A DNA stretch of 64,000 nucleotides from JBOZRQ01 sp050789255 (GTDB taxonomy: Bacteria > Bacillota > Sulfobacillia > Symbiobacteriales > Symbiobacteriaceae), in NCBI GenBank assembly GCA_050789255.1, contig JBOZRQ010000009.1, positions 1 to 64,000 on the forward strand. The letters are read 5' to 3'. Shown here piece after piece: positions 36,993 through 44,880 of the stretch. Positions within the stretch are counted from its first letter, which is position 1. Each line of letters starts with the position of its first letter. Below the pieces are notes generated by a model. It saw nothing but the letters and a program-made list of their open reading frames with translations. It did not search any database and was not told where the DNA came from. The translations under genes and the position numbers were made by a program.

Positions 36993-38011
36993 GGGCCTTC
37001 ACCTTCGAGCTGCCTCCTGAGCTGAACGCCTCGGCGCCGCCCGAGCGGCGGGGGCTGCGGCGGGATCAGGTCCGGTTGATGACCCTGGACCGGGCCACAG
37101 GCCAGACCATGCACACCCAGTTCGACCGCCTGGCTGACTACCTGCTCCCCGGGGATGTGCTCGTGCTCAACAACAGCCGGACCTTGCCGGCCGTGCTCCC
37201 CGCTTCGGGTCCCGACGGGCTGCCGGTGGAGATCCGCCTGGCCCACCGGCTGGGTGGAGGGGAGTGGCGGGCGCTGCTGGTGAGCCCGGCGCCGATCCGG
37301 GCCGAAACCCTGCTCCTACTGCCCGAGGGGCTGTCGGCCACGGTCACCTTCCATTCCGAGCTGGAGCCCCTGTCGGTCATCCGGTTCTCCCGCGAGGGCT
37401 CCGCCCTCTACGACACGCTCTACCGGATCGGGCAGCCCGTGCGGTACGAGTATATCCACGAGCCCTGGGACCTCGACTACTACCAGACCGTGTTCGCCTC
37501 GGTGCCCGGCTCCGTGGAGATGCCCTCCGCCGGCCGCTCCTTCACCTGGGAGCTGCTGATGCGGCTGCGGCGCAAGGGCGTGGCGGTTACCTTCCTGTCG
37601 CTGCACGCAGGGCTCAGCTACTTCCTGGATGACAAGTGGTTCAAGGATCCACGCTACACCCCGGAAGAGTACCACATCCCCGCGGAGACGGCGGCGGCCA
37701 TCGCCGGCGCCAAGGGCCGGGGCGGGCGGGTGATCGCCGTGGGGACAACGGTGGTCCGGACCCTGGAGACCTCAGCCCTGCACACCGGGGAGGTGCAGCC
37801 GGGCTCCGGCTGGGCCGATATCTTCATCGACGGCAGCTTCCCCCTCCGGGTGGTCGATGGGCTCCTGACCGGGCTGCACGAGCCCGAGGCGAGCCACCTG
37901 GACCTGCTCTCGGCCTTCGTGGAGCCGACCCTCCTTCGCTCGGCCTACGCCGAAGCGGTGGCGATGGGTTACCTTTGGCATGAGTTCGGCGATATGAACC
38001 TCATCCTATAG
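36989..38011 (+). CDS. Divergent QueA-like protein (SAM:tRNA ribosyltransferase-isomerase family)
   Basis: This 340-residue protein shares the QueA fold. PGDVLVLNNSRTLPA, FLSLHAGLSYF, EEYHIPAETAAAI and VGTTVVRTLET line up with family blocks. However, the canonical HVGxGTF reads HAGLSYF, and the canonical TNFH..STLLMLVSAF block reads TGLHEPEASHLDLLSAF. The usual YPG is replaced by DGSF. This pattern resembles QueA-like proteins of actinobacteria whose function is not, to my knowledge, established. It overlaps the SDR gene and is 12 bases from the VOC gene. No other queuosine genes occur in the window. Confidence 0.85.
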   Translation: MRAFTFELPPELNASAPPERRGLRRDQVRLMTLDRATGQTMHTQFDRLADYLLPGDVLVLNNSRTLPAVLPASGPDGLPVEIRLAHRLGGGEWRALLVSPAPIRAETLLLLPEGLSATVTFHSELEPLSVIRFSREGSALYDTLYRIGQPVRYEYIHEPWDLDYYQTVFASVPGSVEMPSAGRSFTWELLMRLRRKGVAVTFLSLHAGLSYFLDDKWFKDPRYTPEEYHIPAETAAAIAGAKGRGGRVIAVGTTVVRTLETSALHTGEVQPGSGWADIFIDGSFPLRVVDGLLTGLHEPEASHLDLLSAFVEPTLLRSAYAEAVAMGYLWHEFGDMNLIL

Positions 38012-38023
38012 GGGCGTAGGACG

Positions 38024-38383
38024 ATGCAGCTTCATCACACGGCGATTCTCGTTGGGGATCTGGAGCGCTCCATCGATTTCTACTGTCGGTTGTTTGGCTT
38101 TCGAGTGGTCGAGCGAGGGGAGTTCGACGGAGACCCCCTCGCTTTTCTCGTGATCCGCGGCGGGCTGATCGAACTGGTGCAGGAGGGGGCTGGCAACCTG
38201 CCGGAGGGGGTCGTCAACCACATCGCCTTTCTGGTGGATGATCTGCCTGCGGAGATGACTCGCCTGCGCTTGGCCGGCGTGCCCTTTCTGGATGAGGAGC
38301 CGGTTCCAGTGTACAGCGGAGCGCGCATCGCCTTTTGCGAAGGGCCGGATGGGGAACTGATCGAGCTGATGGAGGCGAATTGA
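38024..38383 (+). CDS. VOC/glyoxalase-like protein
   Basis: This 119-residue single-chain VOC protein starts MQLHHTAILVGDLERSIDFY, with the metal-ligand His at the first strand. It ends with IAFCEGPDGELIELMEAN, whose Glu and Glu-Leu-Met pattern matches the second half of the metal site. Its size fits lactoylglutathione-lyase-like or methylmalonyl-CoA-epimerase-like proteins, but the substrate cannot be assigned. It lies 12 bases after the QueA-like gene in the same operon. Confidence 0.85.
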   Translation: MQLHHTAILVGDLERSIDFYCRLFGFRVVERGEFDGDPLAFLVIRGGLIELVQEGAGNLPEGVVNHIAFLVDDLPAEMTRLRLAGVPFLDEEPVPVYSGARIAFCEGPDGELIELMEAN

Positions 38384-38466
38384 CGGCGCCCCCAAGGATT
38401 TCTTCCGGCGCAAGGCGAAAACTATCTATCGACTTAGTTCAGGTGATAGAGAAAGTGGGGAGTCCT

Positions 38467-39882
38467 ATGCGCTTTCCGGAAGGCTTTCTTTGGGGAGCTG
38501 CGACCGCTGCGTATCAAATCGAGGGCGCCGCACAGGAAGATGGGCGGGGTCCGTCGATCTGGGACACGTTCAGCTATACGCCCGGGAATACAGCGAACGG
38601 AGACACGGGCGACGTCGCCTGTGACCATTACCACCGCTTTGCATCCGACGTGGACCTGATGGCTGACCTGGGCTACAAGGGCTACCGCTTCTCCGTCGCC
38701 TGGCCCCGCATTCAGCCGACGGGCAAAGGGCCGGCCAACCAGCGCGGCCTGGACTTCTACCGGCGGCTAATCGATCGGCTTCTGACCAGGGGTATCACGC
38801 CCGCAGTCACGCTCTATCACTGGGACCTGCCGCAGGCGCTCCAGGATGAGGGCGGCTGGACCAACCGCGACACCGCCGAGCGCTTCGGCGAGTACGCCGC
38901 GATCATGTTTGAGGCCCTGGGCCAGCAGGTTCCGCTCTGGATCACGCATAACGAGCCCTGGTGTGCGAGCATGCTGGGGCATTTCCGCGGGGTTCATGCC
39001 CCGGGATTCAAGGACCTGCGGCTGGGGCTGATGGCCTCGCATCACATGCTGCTCTCCCACGGGCGAGCAGTGGCTGCCTACCGCAAGGGCGGGTACCCCG
39101 GGCAGATCGGCATGGCGCCCAACCTCCTGCCGACGTACCCCATGACCGATTCCGCCGCCGACCGAGAGGCCGCCCGGCTCTCCGACGGCTACACCAACCG
39201 CTGGTTCCTCGACCCGGTGCTGAAGGGCACGTACCCGGAGGATATGCTGGCATACTACAGCGGGAAGGTCGGGCCGCTGGACTTCATCCAGCCCGGCGAC
39301 CTGGCGGACATGGGCGCCCCGGCCGACTTCCTGGGCGTCAACTACTACCGCAGGCGGACGATCGAGGCCGATCCCACCAGCGACCTCGGCTGGAAGGTGC
39401 ACGACCGTATGCCCGGCGTGCCCACCACGCCCACCGGTTCGGAGATCGTCCCCCACTGCCTGACCGAGCTGCTGTTGCGGCTGAAGGCAGACTACGGAGA
39501 TGTCCCCATCTACATCACTGAGAACGGCATGGTCTGTAGCGACCAGGTCAGCCCCGACGGGCAGGTGAACGACCCGGAGCGTGTCGAGTTCCTGCGCCAA
39601 CACGTGGAGGCGGCCCACAAGGCGATCGAGGCGGGCAGCAACCTGAAGGGGTACTTCGCCTGGTCGTTCATGGACAACTTCGAGTGGGCCTTCGGCTACA
39701 CCCAGCGGTTCGGGCTGGTCTACGTCGACTACCCCACCCAGCGCCGGATTCCCAAGGACAGCGCCCGGTTCTGGCAGCGGCTGGCCCAGACCAACGAAGT
39801 CCCGCCGGCGGGCGCCGCCCTCAAGTCAGCCGATGTGACCGGCAACCACGGCGCCCTGGTCACCGACAGCGAAGGGGAATAG
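38467..39882 (+). CDS. GH1 beta-glucosidase
   Basis: This 471-residue GH1 enzyme removes terminal beta-glucosyl or beta-galactosyl residues in the cytoplasm. It starts MRFPEGFLWGAATAAYQIEGA, the family N-terminal signature. The acid/base Glu is in WITHNEPWC, the nucleophile in IYITENGMV, and the aglycone-site WSFMDNFEWAFGY is intact. The ATG at 38467 is preceded by GTGGGGAG; the longer frame overlaps the VOC gene and is not family-like. GH38 follows 16 bases later, so it is part of a glycan-degrading operon segment. Confidence 0.96.
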   Translation: MRFPEGFLWGAATAAYQIEGAAQEDGRGPSIWDTFSYTPGNTANGDTGDVACDHYHRFASDVDLMADLGYKGYRFSVAWPRIQPTGKGPANQRGLDFYRRLIDRLLTRGITPAVTLYHWDLPQALQDEGGWTNRDTAERFGEYAAIMFEALGQQVPLWITHNEPWCASMLGHFRGVHAPGFKDLRLGLMASHHMLLSHGRAVAAYRKGGYPGQIGMAPNLLPTYPMTDSAADREAARLSDGYTNRWFLDPVLKGTYPEDMLAYYSGKVGPLDFIQPGDLADMGAPADFLGVNYYRRRTIEADPTSDLGWKVHDRMPGVPTTPTGSEIVPHCLTELLLRLKADYGDVPIYITENGMVCSDQVSPDGQVNDPERVEFLRQHVEAAHKAIEAGSNLKGYFAWSFMDNFEWAFGYTQRFGLVYVDYPTQRRIPKDSARFWQRLAQTNEVPPAGAALKSADVTGNHGALVTDSEGE

Positions 39883-39898
39883 GAGGCGAGCCGCACCG

Positions 39899-42319
39899 GT
39901 GAAGTCGACCAAACTGCAGATGATTGGACACGCCCATATCGACCCGGTCTGGATGTGGCAGTGGCCCGAGGGGTTCCAGGAGGTCAAGGCCACCTTCCGC
40001 TCCGCCCTGGACCGCATGAAGGAGTTCCCCGAGTTCATCTTCACCTGTAGTTCGGCGGCCCAGTACGAGTGGGTCGAGAAGAACGACCCGGATATGTTCG
40101 CCGAGATCAAGCAGCGGGTCGCCGAGGGCCGCTGGGAGGTGGTCGGCGGCTGGTGGGTCGAGCCCGACTGCAATCAGCCCAGCGGCGAGTCCTTCGTACG
40201 CCAGGGCTTATATGGCCAGCGTTTCTTTAAGGAGAAGTTGGGCGTCATGGCCCGGGTGGGGTTCTGCCCCGACTCCTTTGGCCACACGGGCATGCTGCCG
40301 CAGATCCTCAAGAAGAGCGGCATGGACTACTACGTCTTCATGCGGCCGCTGCCGCACATGAAGGGCCTGCCCGCCCGCATCTTCCATTGGGAGTCGGACG
40401 ATGGCTCCCGGGTGCTCGCCTACCGCATTCCCTTTGAGTACCTCACCTCGGGGAAGGCCTTCGACAGTCACGCACACCGGGTGGCCCTGGAGATCAAGCC
40501 GCCTCACACGGAGCTGATGTGCTTCTACGGGGTGGGCAACCATGGCGGCGGTCCGACCATCGAGAACATCAAATGTATCCGGCGGCTGAACGAGGACCCG
40601 GCCTTCCCGGTCATGGCGTGCAGCTCCACAGAGCGCTTCTTTGCCGCCCTGGAAGCCTCAGGGCTCTCCTTTCCGGTGCTCCACACCGACCTTCAGCATG
40701 TGGCGAGCGGCACCTACGCGGCGCACTCGGGCATGAAGCGCTGGAACCGGCAGGCGGAGAACCTGCTCGTGGCAGCGGAGAAGTGGAGCGCCCTGGCGGA
40801 GAAGATCACCGGCCAGCCCTACCCGACCGACTTCGCACAGGCCTGGAAGAACGTGCTCTTCAACCAGTTCCACGACATCCTGGCGGGCACCAGCATCGAG
40901 CCGGCCTATGACGACGCCCGGGACATGCATGGCGAGGCGATGTCGATCGCCCGCCGCAACCTGAACTACGCCTTGCAGTCGCTCTCCTGGAAGGTGGGCA
41001 TCGAGCCGATCGAGGGCATGAAGCCGATCGTGGTCTTCAACCCGCTGACCTGGCCGGTGAAGCAAGTCGTCGAGCTGGAGTATGGCGGGCTCAAGGAGAC
41101 CGACATCCTCATCGATGAGCAGGGCGCCCAGCTTCCCATGCAGGTGGTCCGCTCCCATGCGACCGTCAACGGCTGGCGCAAGCGCATCAGCTTCGTGGCA
41201 GAGCTGCCAGCCCTTGGTTATCGCACCTATCGGGTGCTCACCCAGCCGGCTCAGCTCCCTACCCAGTCCATGGACGCCACCGACACCGTGCTAGAGAACA
41301 GCCGGTTCCGGCTGGAGATCGATCCCCAGACGGGCTACATTAAGGGCCTGCTGGACAAGCACCTCAACTTTGAGCTCTTCAAGGGCGCCGCCGCCAGGCC
41401 AGACGTGCTGCACGACCCCACCGACACGTGGAGCCACGGGGAGACGACCTTCCGTGACGTGGTCGGAGCGTTCACGGCCCGCCGGGTCCGCCTGATCGAG
41501 CACGGGCCGGTCAAGAGCGTCATCCGGGTGGAGAGCGAGTACGGCCGGTCCGTCCTAATGCAGGACTTCACCATGTACCGGGAACTGGACCGCATCGACG
41601 TGCACGTGACGGTGGACTGGCGGGAGCAGTTCAAGGTCCTGAAGCTCCGCTTCCCCACCAACCTGCACTTCCCCAAGGTGACCTACGAGACGGCCTACGG
41701 CCACATCGAGCGGGCGGCCAACGGGGAGGAGGACCCGGGCCAGAACTGGGTCGACCTGTCCGGCACGGTCAAGGAGACGAATGTGATGTACGGGCTCTCC
41801 CTCCTGAACGATGGCAAGTACAGCTACTCGGTCAAGGAGAAGGAACTGAGCCTGACCGTGCTAAGGAGCCCGATCTACGCTCACCATGACCCCTACGTTC
41901 CATCGGCCGATGGGCGCTACGTGTTCATGGACCAGGGAATCCAGCGCTTCACCTACTCCCTGCTGCCGCACGAGGGCGGATGGGAGAGCGCCGGTACCGT
42001 AAAGCGGGGCTGGGAGTTGAACCAGCCGCCTGTCCCAATCGTGGAGACCTACCACGCGGGCCCGCTGCCCATGGCCGACTCCTATCTCTCGGTGGACCAG
42101 GAGAACGTGCTGGTCACCGTGGTCAAGAGGCACGAGGACAGCGACGACCTGATCATTCGGGCGTACGAGACCGACAAGGCTGCCACCCGGGCCACGATCC
42201 GGCTGCCCAGGTTCGGGCGCAACGTCGAGGCCGACTTTGGCCCCTGCGAGATCAAGACCTTCCGGGTGCCGCTGGACCCGCAGCGGCCAGTCGTAGAGAC
42301 GAACCTGCTGGAGATGTAA
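39899..42319 (+). CDS. GH38 alpha-mannosidase
   Basis: This 806-residue GH38 enzyme hydrolyses alpha-mannosides through a zinc-dependent retaining mechanism. The zinc site HAHIDPVW is at the N-terminus and the nucleophile Asp is in FCPDSFGHTGMLPQIL. The later metal His is in LFNQFHDILAGTSIEPAYDDA, followed by the large C-terminal beta domains. Its length is at the lower end of bacterial members, which lack the extra N-terminal helical domain. The GTG start follows AGGAGG. It lies between GH1 and the aldose epimerase, with short spacers. Confidence 0.94.
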   Translation: MKSTKLQMIGHAHIDPVWMWQWPEGFQEVKATFRSALDRMKEFPEFIFTCSSAAQYEWVEKNDPDMFAEIKQRVAEGRWEVVGGWWVEPDCNQPSGESFVRQGLYGQRFFKEKLGVMARVGFCPDSFGHTGMLPQILKKSGMDYYVFMRPLPHMKGLPARIFHWESDDGSRVLAYRIPFEYLTSGKAFDSHAHRVALEIKPPHTELMCFYGVGNHGGGPTIENIKCIRRLNEDPAFPVMACSSTERFFAALEASGLSFPVLHTDLQHVASGTYAAHSGMKRWNRQAENLLVAAEKWSALAEKITGQPYPTDFAQAWKNVLFNQFHDILAGTSIEPAYDDARDMHGEAMSIARRNLNYALQSLSWKVGIEPIEGMKPIVVFNPLTWPVKQVVELEYGGLKETDILIDEQGAQLPMQVVRSHATVNGWRKRISFVAELPALGYRTYRVLTQPAQLPTQSMDATDTVLENSRFRLEIDPQTGYIKGLLDKHLNFELFKGAAARPDVLHDPTDTWSHGETTFRDVVGAFTARRVRLIEHGPVKSVIRVESEYGRSVLMQDFTMYRELDRIDVHVTVDWREQFKVLKLRFPTNLHFPKVTYETAYGHIERAANGEEDPGQNWVDLSGTVKETNVMYGLSLLNDGKYSYSVKEKELSLTVLRSPIYAHHDPYVPSADGRYVFMDQGIQRFTYSLLPHEGGWESAGTVKRGWELNQPPVPIVETYHAGPLPMADSYLSVDQENVLVTVVKRHEDSDDLIIRAYETDKAATRATIRLPRFGRNVEADFGPCEIKTFRVPLDPQRPVVETNLLEM

Positions 42320-42332
42320 AGGAAGTGCAGTC

Positions 42333-43298
42333 ATGACCCGGTTTGCTGTAACGGAGACCGAGTGGTCGGGTGTCCCTGCCCTGCGCCTGACCGATGCCCA
42401 AGCCGAGACCGCTGCGATCCTGGTGCCCAGCCTCGGCGGAAACCTGATCTCCCTGACCGACCGGGGGCGCGAGCTGCTCCGTACCGCCCCCGACAGCCAG
42501 TCCCTGGCCGAGCGGCCGGCCCGCTGGGGCGTGCCGGTGCTGATGCCCCCCAACCGGATCGCAGGCGGCCGGTTCCGCTTCGGCGGGCGGGAGTACCACC
42601 TGGATCTGAACGATTCGGCCGGGCCCAACCACATTCACGGCTTCCCGCTCCGCAGGGCCTGGAGCGTCGCCTCCAAGGGCACGGAGGGCGGCGCCACGGC
42701 GACGATCCGCTTCACGGCCGCGGAGTACCCGGATGTCATGCGGCAGTTTCCGCACCCGTTCGTGCTGGAGTTGACCTACTCCCTGGTGGGCAAGTCCCTG
42801 CGCTGCTCGCCGGTGATCAAGAACCACGGCCAGGATGCGATGCCGTTCGGGCTGGGCTTCCACCCCTACCTGCTGGCGCCCGAGGGTCAGCAGATCGACA
42901 TTCGGCTTACGCCGGGCCGCATCTGGGAGGCGGAGAACTGGCTGCCTACGGGCGAGTTCCGCACCGCAGAGGGCTACTACGACCTCAGCTCATGGCAGCC
43001 GGTCCACGCCGTGAAGCGTGGTGAGGGCTACGCCCTGACCGGCGCCGAGCCGGACGGCTGGAGCCGGTTCGAGCTGGCCAACCGCACCACCGGGCTGAAC
43101 GTTTCGCTGCGAGTCGCCCCTGCCTACCGGCACTGGCTGATCTTCAACGGCTTCGAGGGCACCGTGAGCCCTGAGCCGTACACCTGCATGACGAACACCT
43201 TCAACCTTGACCTGGACCCCGCAGTGTCTGGCATGGACGTGGTAGCGGGCGGCGAGGAGCTAGCGGTGGGCGATTGGGAACTGAACTGGTCGATGTAA
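42333..43298 (+). CDS. Aldose 1-epimerase family protein
   Basis: This 321-residue galactose-mutarotase-like beta-sandwich protein interconverts anomers of aldoses in characterised relatives. Visible blocks are LVPSLGGNLISLTDRGRELL, GVPVLMPPNRIAGGRF with the substrate Arg/Asn, HIHGFPLRRAW with the catalytic-type His, and PFGLGFHPYL with the second His. It resembles the YeaD/LacX-like branch more than classical GalM. It lies 13 bases after GH38 and ends the operon before a shared terminator. Confidence 0.9.
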   Translation: MTRFAVTETEWSGVPALRLTDAQAETAAILVPSLGGNLISLTDRGRELLRTAPDSQSLAERPARWGVPVLMPPNRIAGGRFRFGGREYHLDLNDSAGPNHIHGFPLRRAWSVASKGTEGGATATIRFTAAEYPDVMRQFPHPFVLELTYSLVGKSLRCSPVIKNHGQDAMPFGLGFHPYLLAPEGQQIDIRLTPGRIWEAENWLPTGEFRTAEGYYDLSSWQPVHAVKRGEGYALTGAEPDGWSRFELANRTTGLNVSLRVAPAYRHWLIFNGFEGTVSPEPYTCMTNTFNLDLDPAVSGMDVVAGGEELAVGDWELNWSM

Positions 43299-43303
43299 AA
43301 CAA

Positions 43304-43341
43304 GTGCGGATGACCTGATGGCCATCCGCACCTCTTTATTT
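43304..43341. terminator. Bidirectional terminator between aldose epimerase and betC
   Basis: GTGCGGATG (43304-43312) pairs with CATCCGCAC (43323-43331), followed by CTCTTTATTT. Upstream AAAACAA serves the minus strand. It overlaps the last codons region of the convergent sulfatase. Confidence 0.8.
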
Positions 43342-44814
43342 GCGCACGTACTGTTTCGAGGCCGGGAACTCCGGCTGGAAGTCCCAGGGCGCCGGCCTCC
43401 CCTGGCTGAGCGCCTCCCGCAGAAAGAACCGGGACTGCTGGTCCTGCAGGATCCGCCGCTCCGTCTCCACCGGGTCCCGGCCGTCCATCACCTGGTGGTG
43501 CAGTTCGGCCTCGACCTCGGCCAGTTCGGGCCGCCCGGCCAGGTTGACCCACTGGCCCGGGTCGGCCTCCAGGTCGTAGAGGAGGGGCGGGGCGCCATGG
43601 ACATAGACGTACATATACCGCCCCCGGCGGATCTGACGGACAGGCCGCCACGTCCCTTCGCCCAGGTTTTCGCAGATCATCTCGTCAGGCCAGTCCTCCT
43701 GCTGACCGTGGACCAACGGCAGTACGCTCTGTCCGTCAAGGCCTGCGGGAATCTCCAGCCCGGCCATGTCCAAGAGGGTGGGGAAGAGGTCCACCAGGGA
43801 GACCACCTTGGTGATGCGCTCGCCCTTGGCCTCCTGACCCGGCACGGAGACGATCAGGGGGACCCGGACCGACCACTCGTAGTGGGTGCGCTTGAAGACG
43901 TGCCCGTGCTCACCGATCATCTCCCCGTGGTCGCTGACGAAGATCACAATCGTGTTCTCCCGCATGCCGAAGGTATCGAGGGCGTCGACCATGTCCTTCA
44001 GCTTGTCGTCGATATAGGAGATCGACCCCAGGTATCCGCGCCGGGCGGTGCGGATATCCTCCTCGGTCATGGGGCGCTGCTTCAGCCCGTGGAAGGTATC
44101 CACCCAGTCGTCCACCTCGTGGGGCTGGTGATCGGCAGGCGGGGCCTCCGGCATGGGGATGTCGGCGCCCTCGTATCGGTCCCAGTACGCCCGGGTCGTG
44201 CAGAAGGGGTCGTGGGGGTGGGTGTAGGAGACGCACAGGAACCACGGCTGCTCCCTGCTGCCGCCCTTGGCCTCCCGACCGACGCGGCGCAGGTACTCCA
44301 TGGCCCGGAAGTGGGTCTCCTCGTCGTAGTCGAGCTGGAGGCTCCAGTCACAGACCCCCGACTGGTCCAGCAGGTTCGCCATGGGGCCACGGTTGGACGG
44401 GTTCGGGACATTCCCCTTCGACCAGTCCGGGATCCACTGGATTCCCGCCGGGTAGATGTCGGTGGTCAGCCGGTGCTCAAACCCGTGCAGCTGATCGGGA
44501 CCCACGAAGTGCATCTTGCCGGAGAGCGTGGTCTCGTACCCGGCCCGCCGCAGGTGATGCACGAAGGTCGGGATTTGGGCGGGCAGCTCGCTGGCGTTGT
44601 CATAGGCGCCAATCGCGCTGCCGAGGCGCCCGGTCATCATGGAGGCCCGGGAAGGGCAGCAGAGCGGCGCGTTGCAGTAGGCGTTCTCGAAGACGGTACC
44701 CTTAGCCGCCAGCGCATCCATTGCCGGTGTTTGTGCCACGGGGTGTCCATAGGGGCCGGTCATGAAGGGCGTCATCTGGTCGGCCATGACTACGAGGATG
44801 TTTGGTCGGGTCAC
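43336..44814 (-). CDS. betC: Choline-sulfatase-like sulfatase
   Basis: This 492-residue type I sulfatase contains the formylglycine consensus in APLCCPSRASMMTGR; the first Cys of C-x-P-x-R is the one oxidised. It starts TRPNILVVMADQMTPFM and contains LSGKMHFVGPDQLHGFEHRLTTDIYP and FVSDHGEMIGEHGHV, which together closely match BetC. BetC releases choline from choline-O-sulfate. Canonical BetC has an LCAPSR core; here the x is Cys. The GTG at 44814 has GGGGAGG 7 bases upstream. No choline dehydrogenase or transporter gene is adjacent, and the formylglycine-generating enzyme is not in the window. Confidence 0.88.
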   Translation of the reverse strand: MTRPNILVVMADQMTPFMTGPYGHPVAQTPAMDALAAKGTVFENAYCNAPLCCPSRASMMTGRLGSAIGAYDNASELPAQIPTFVHHLRRAGYETTLSGKMHFVGPDQLHGFEHRLTTDIYPAGIQWIPDWSKGNVPNPSNRGPMANLLDQSGVCDWSLQLDYDEETHFRAMEYLRRVGREAKGGSREQPWFLCVSYTHPHDPFCTTRAYWDRYEGADIPMPEAPPADHQPHEVDDWVDTFHGLKQRPMTEEDIRTARRGYLGSISYIDDKLKDMVDALDTFGMRENTIVIFVSDHGEMIGEHGHVFKRTHYEWSVRVPLIVSVPGQEAKGERITKVVSLVDLFPTLLDMAGLEIPAGLDGQSVLPLVHGQQEDWPDEMICENLGEGTWRPVRQIRRGRYMYVYVHGAPPLLYDLEADPGQWVNLAGRPELAEVEAELHHQVMDGRDPVETERRILQDQQSRFFLREALSQGRPAPWDFQPEFPASKQYVRK

Positions 44815-44880
44815 GGTGAGGCCTCCCCTGGCAGCGTGTGCGGCCATTTTACATCCCCCCATGGGATTTGGGAAGGGGCT

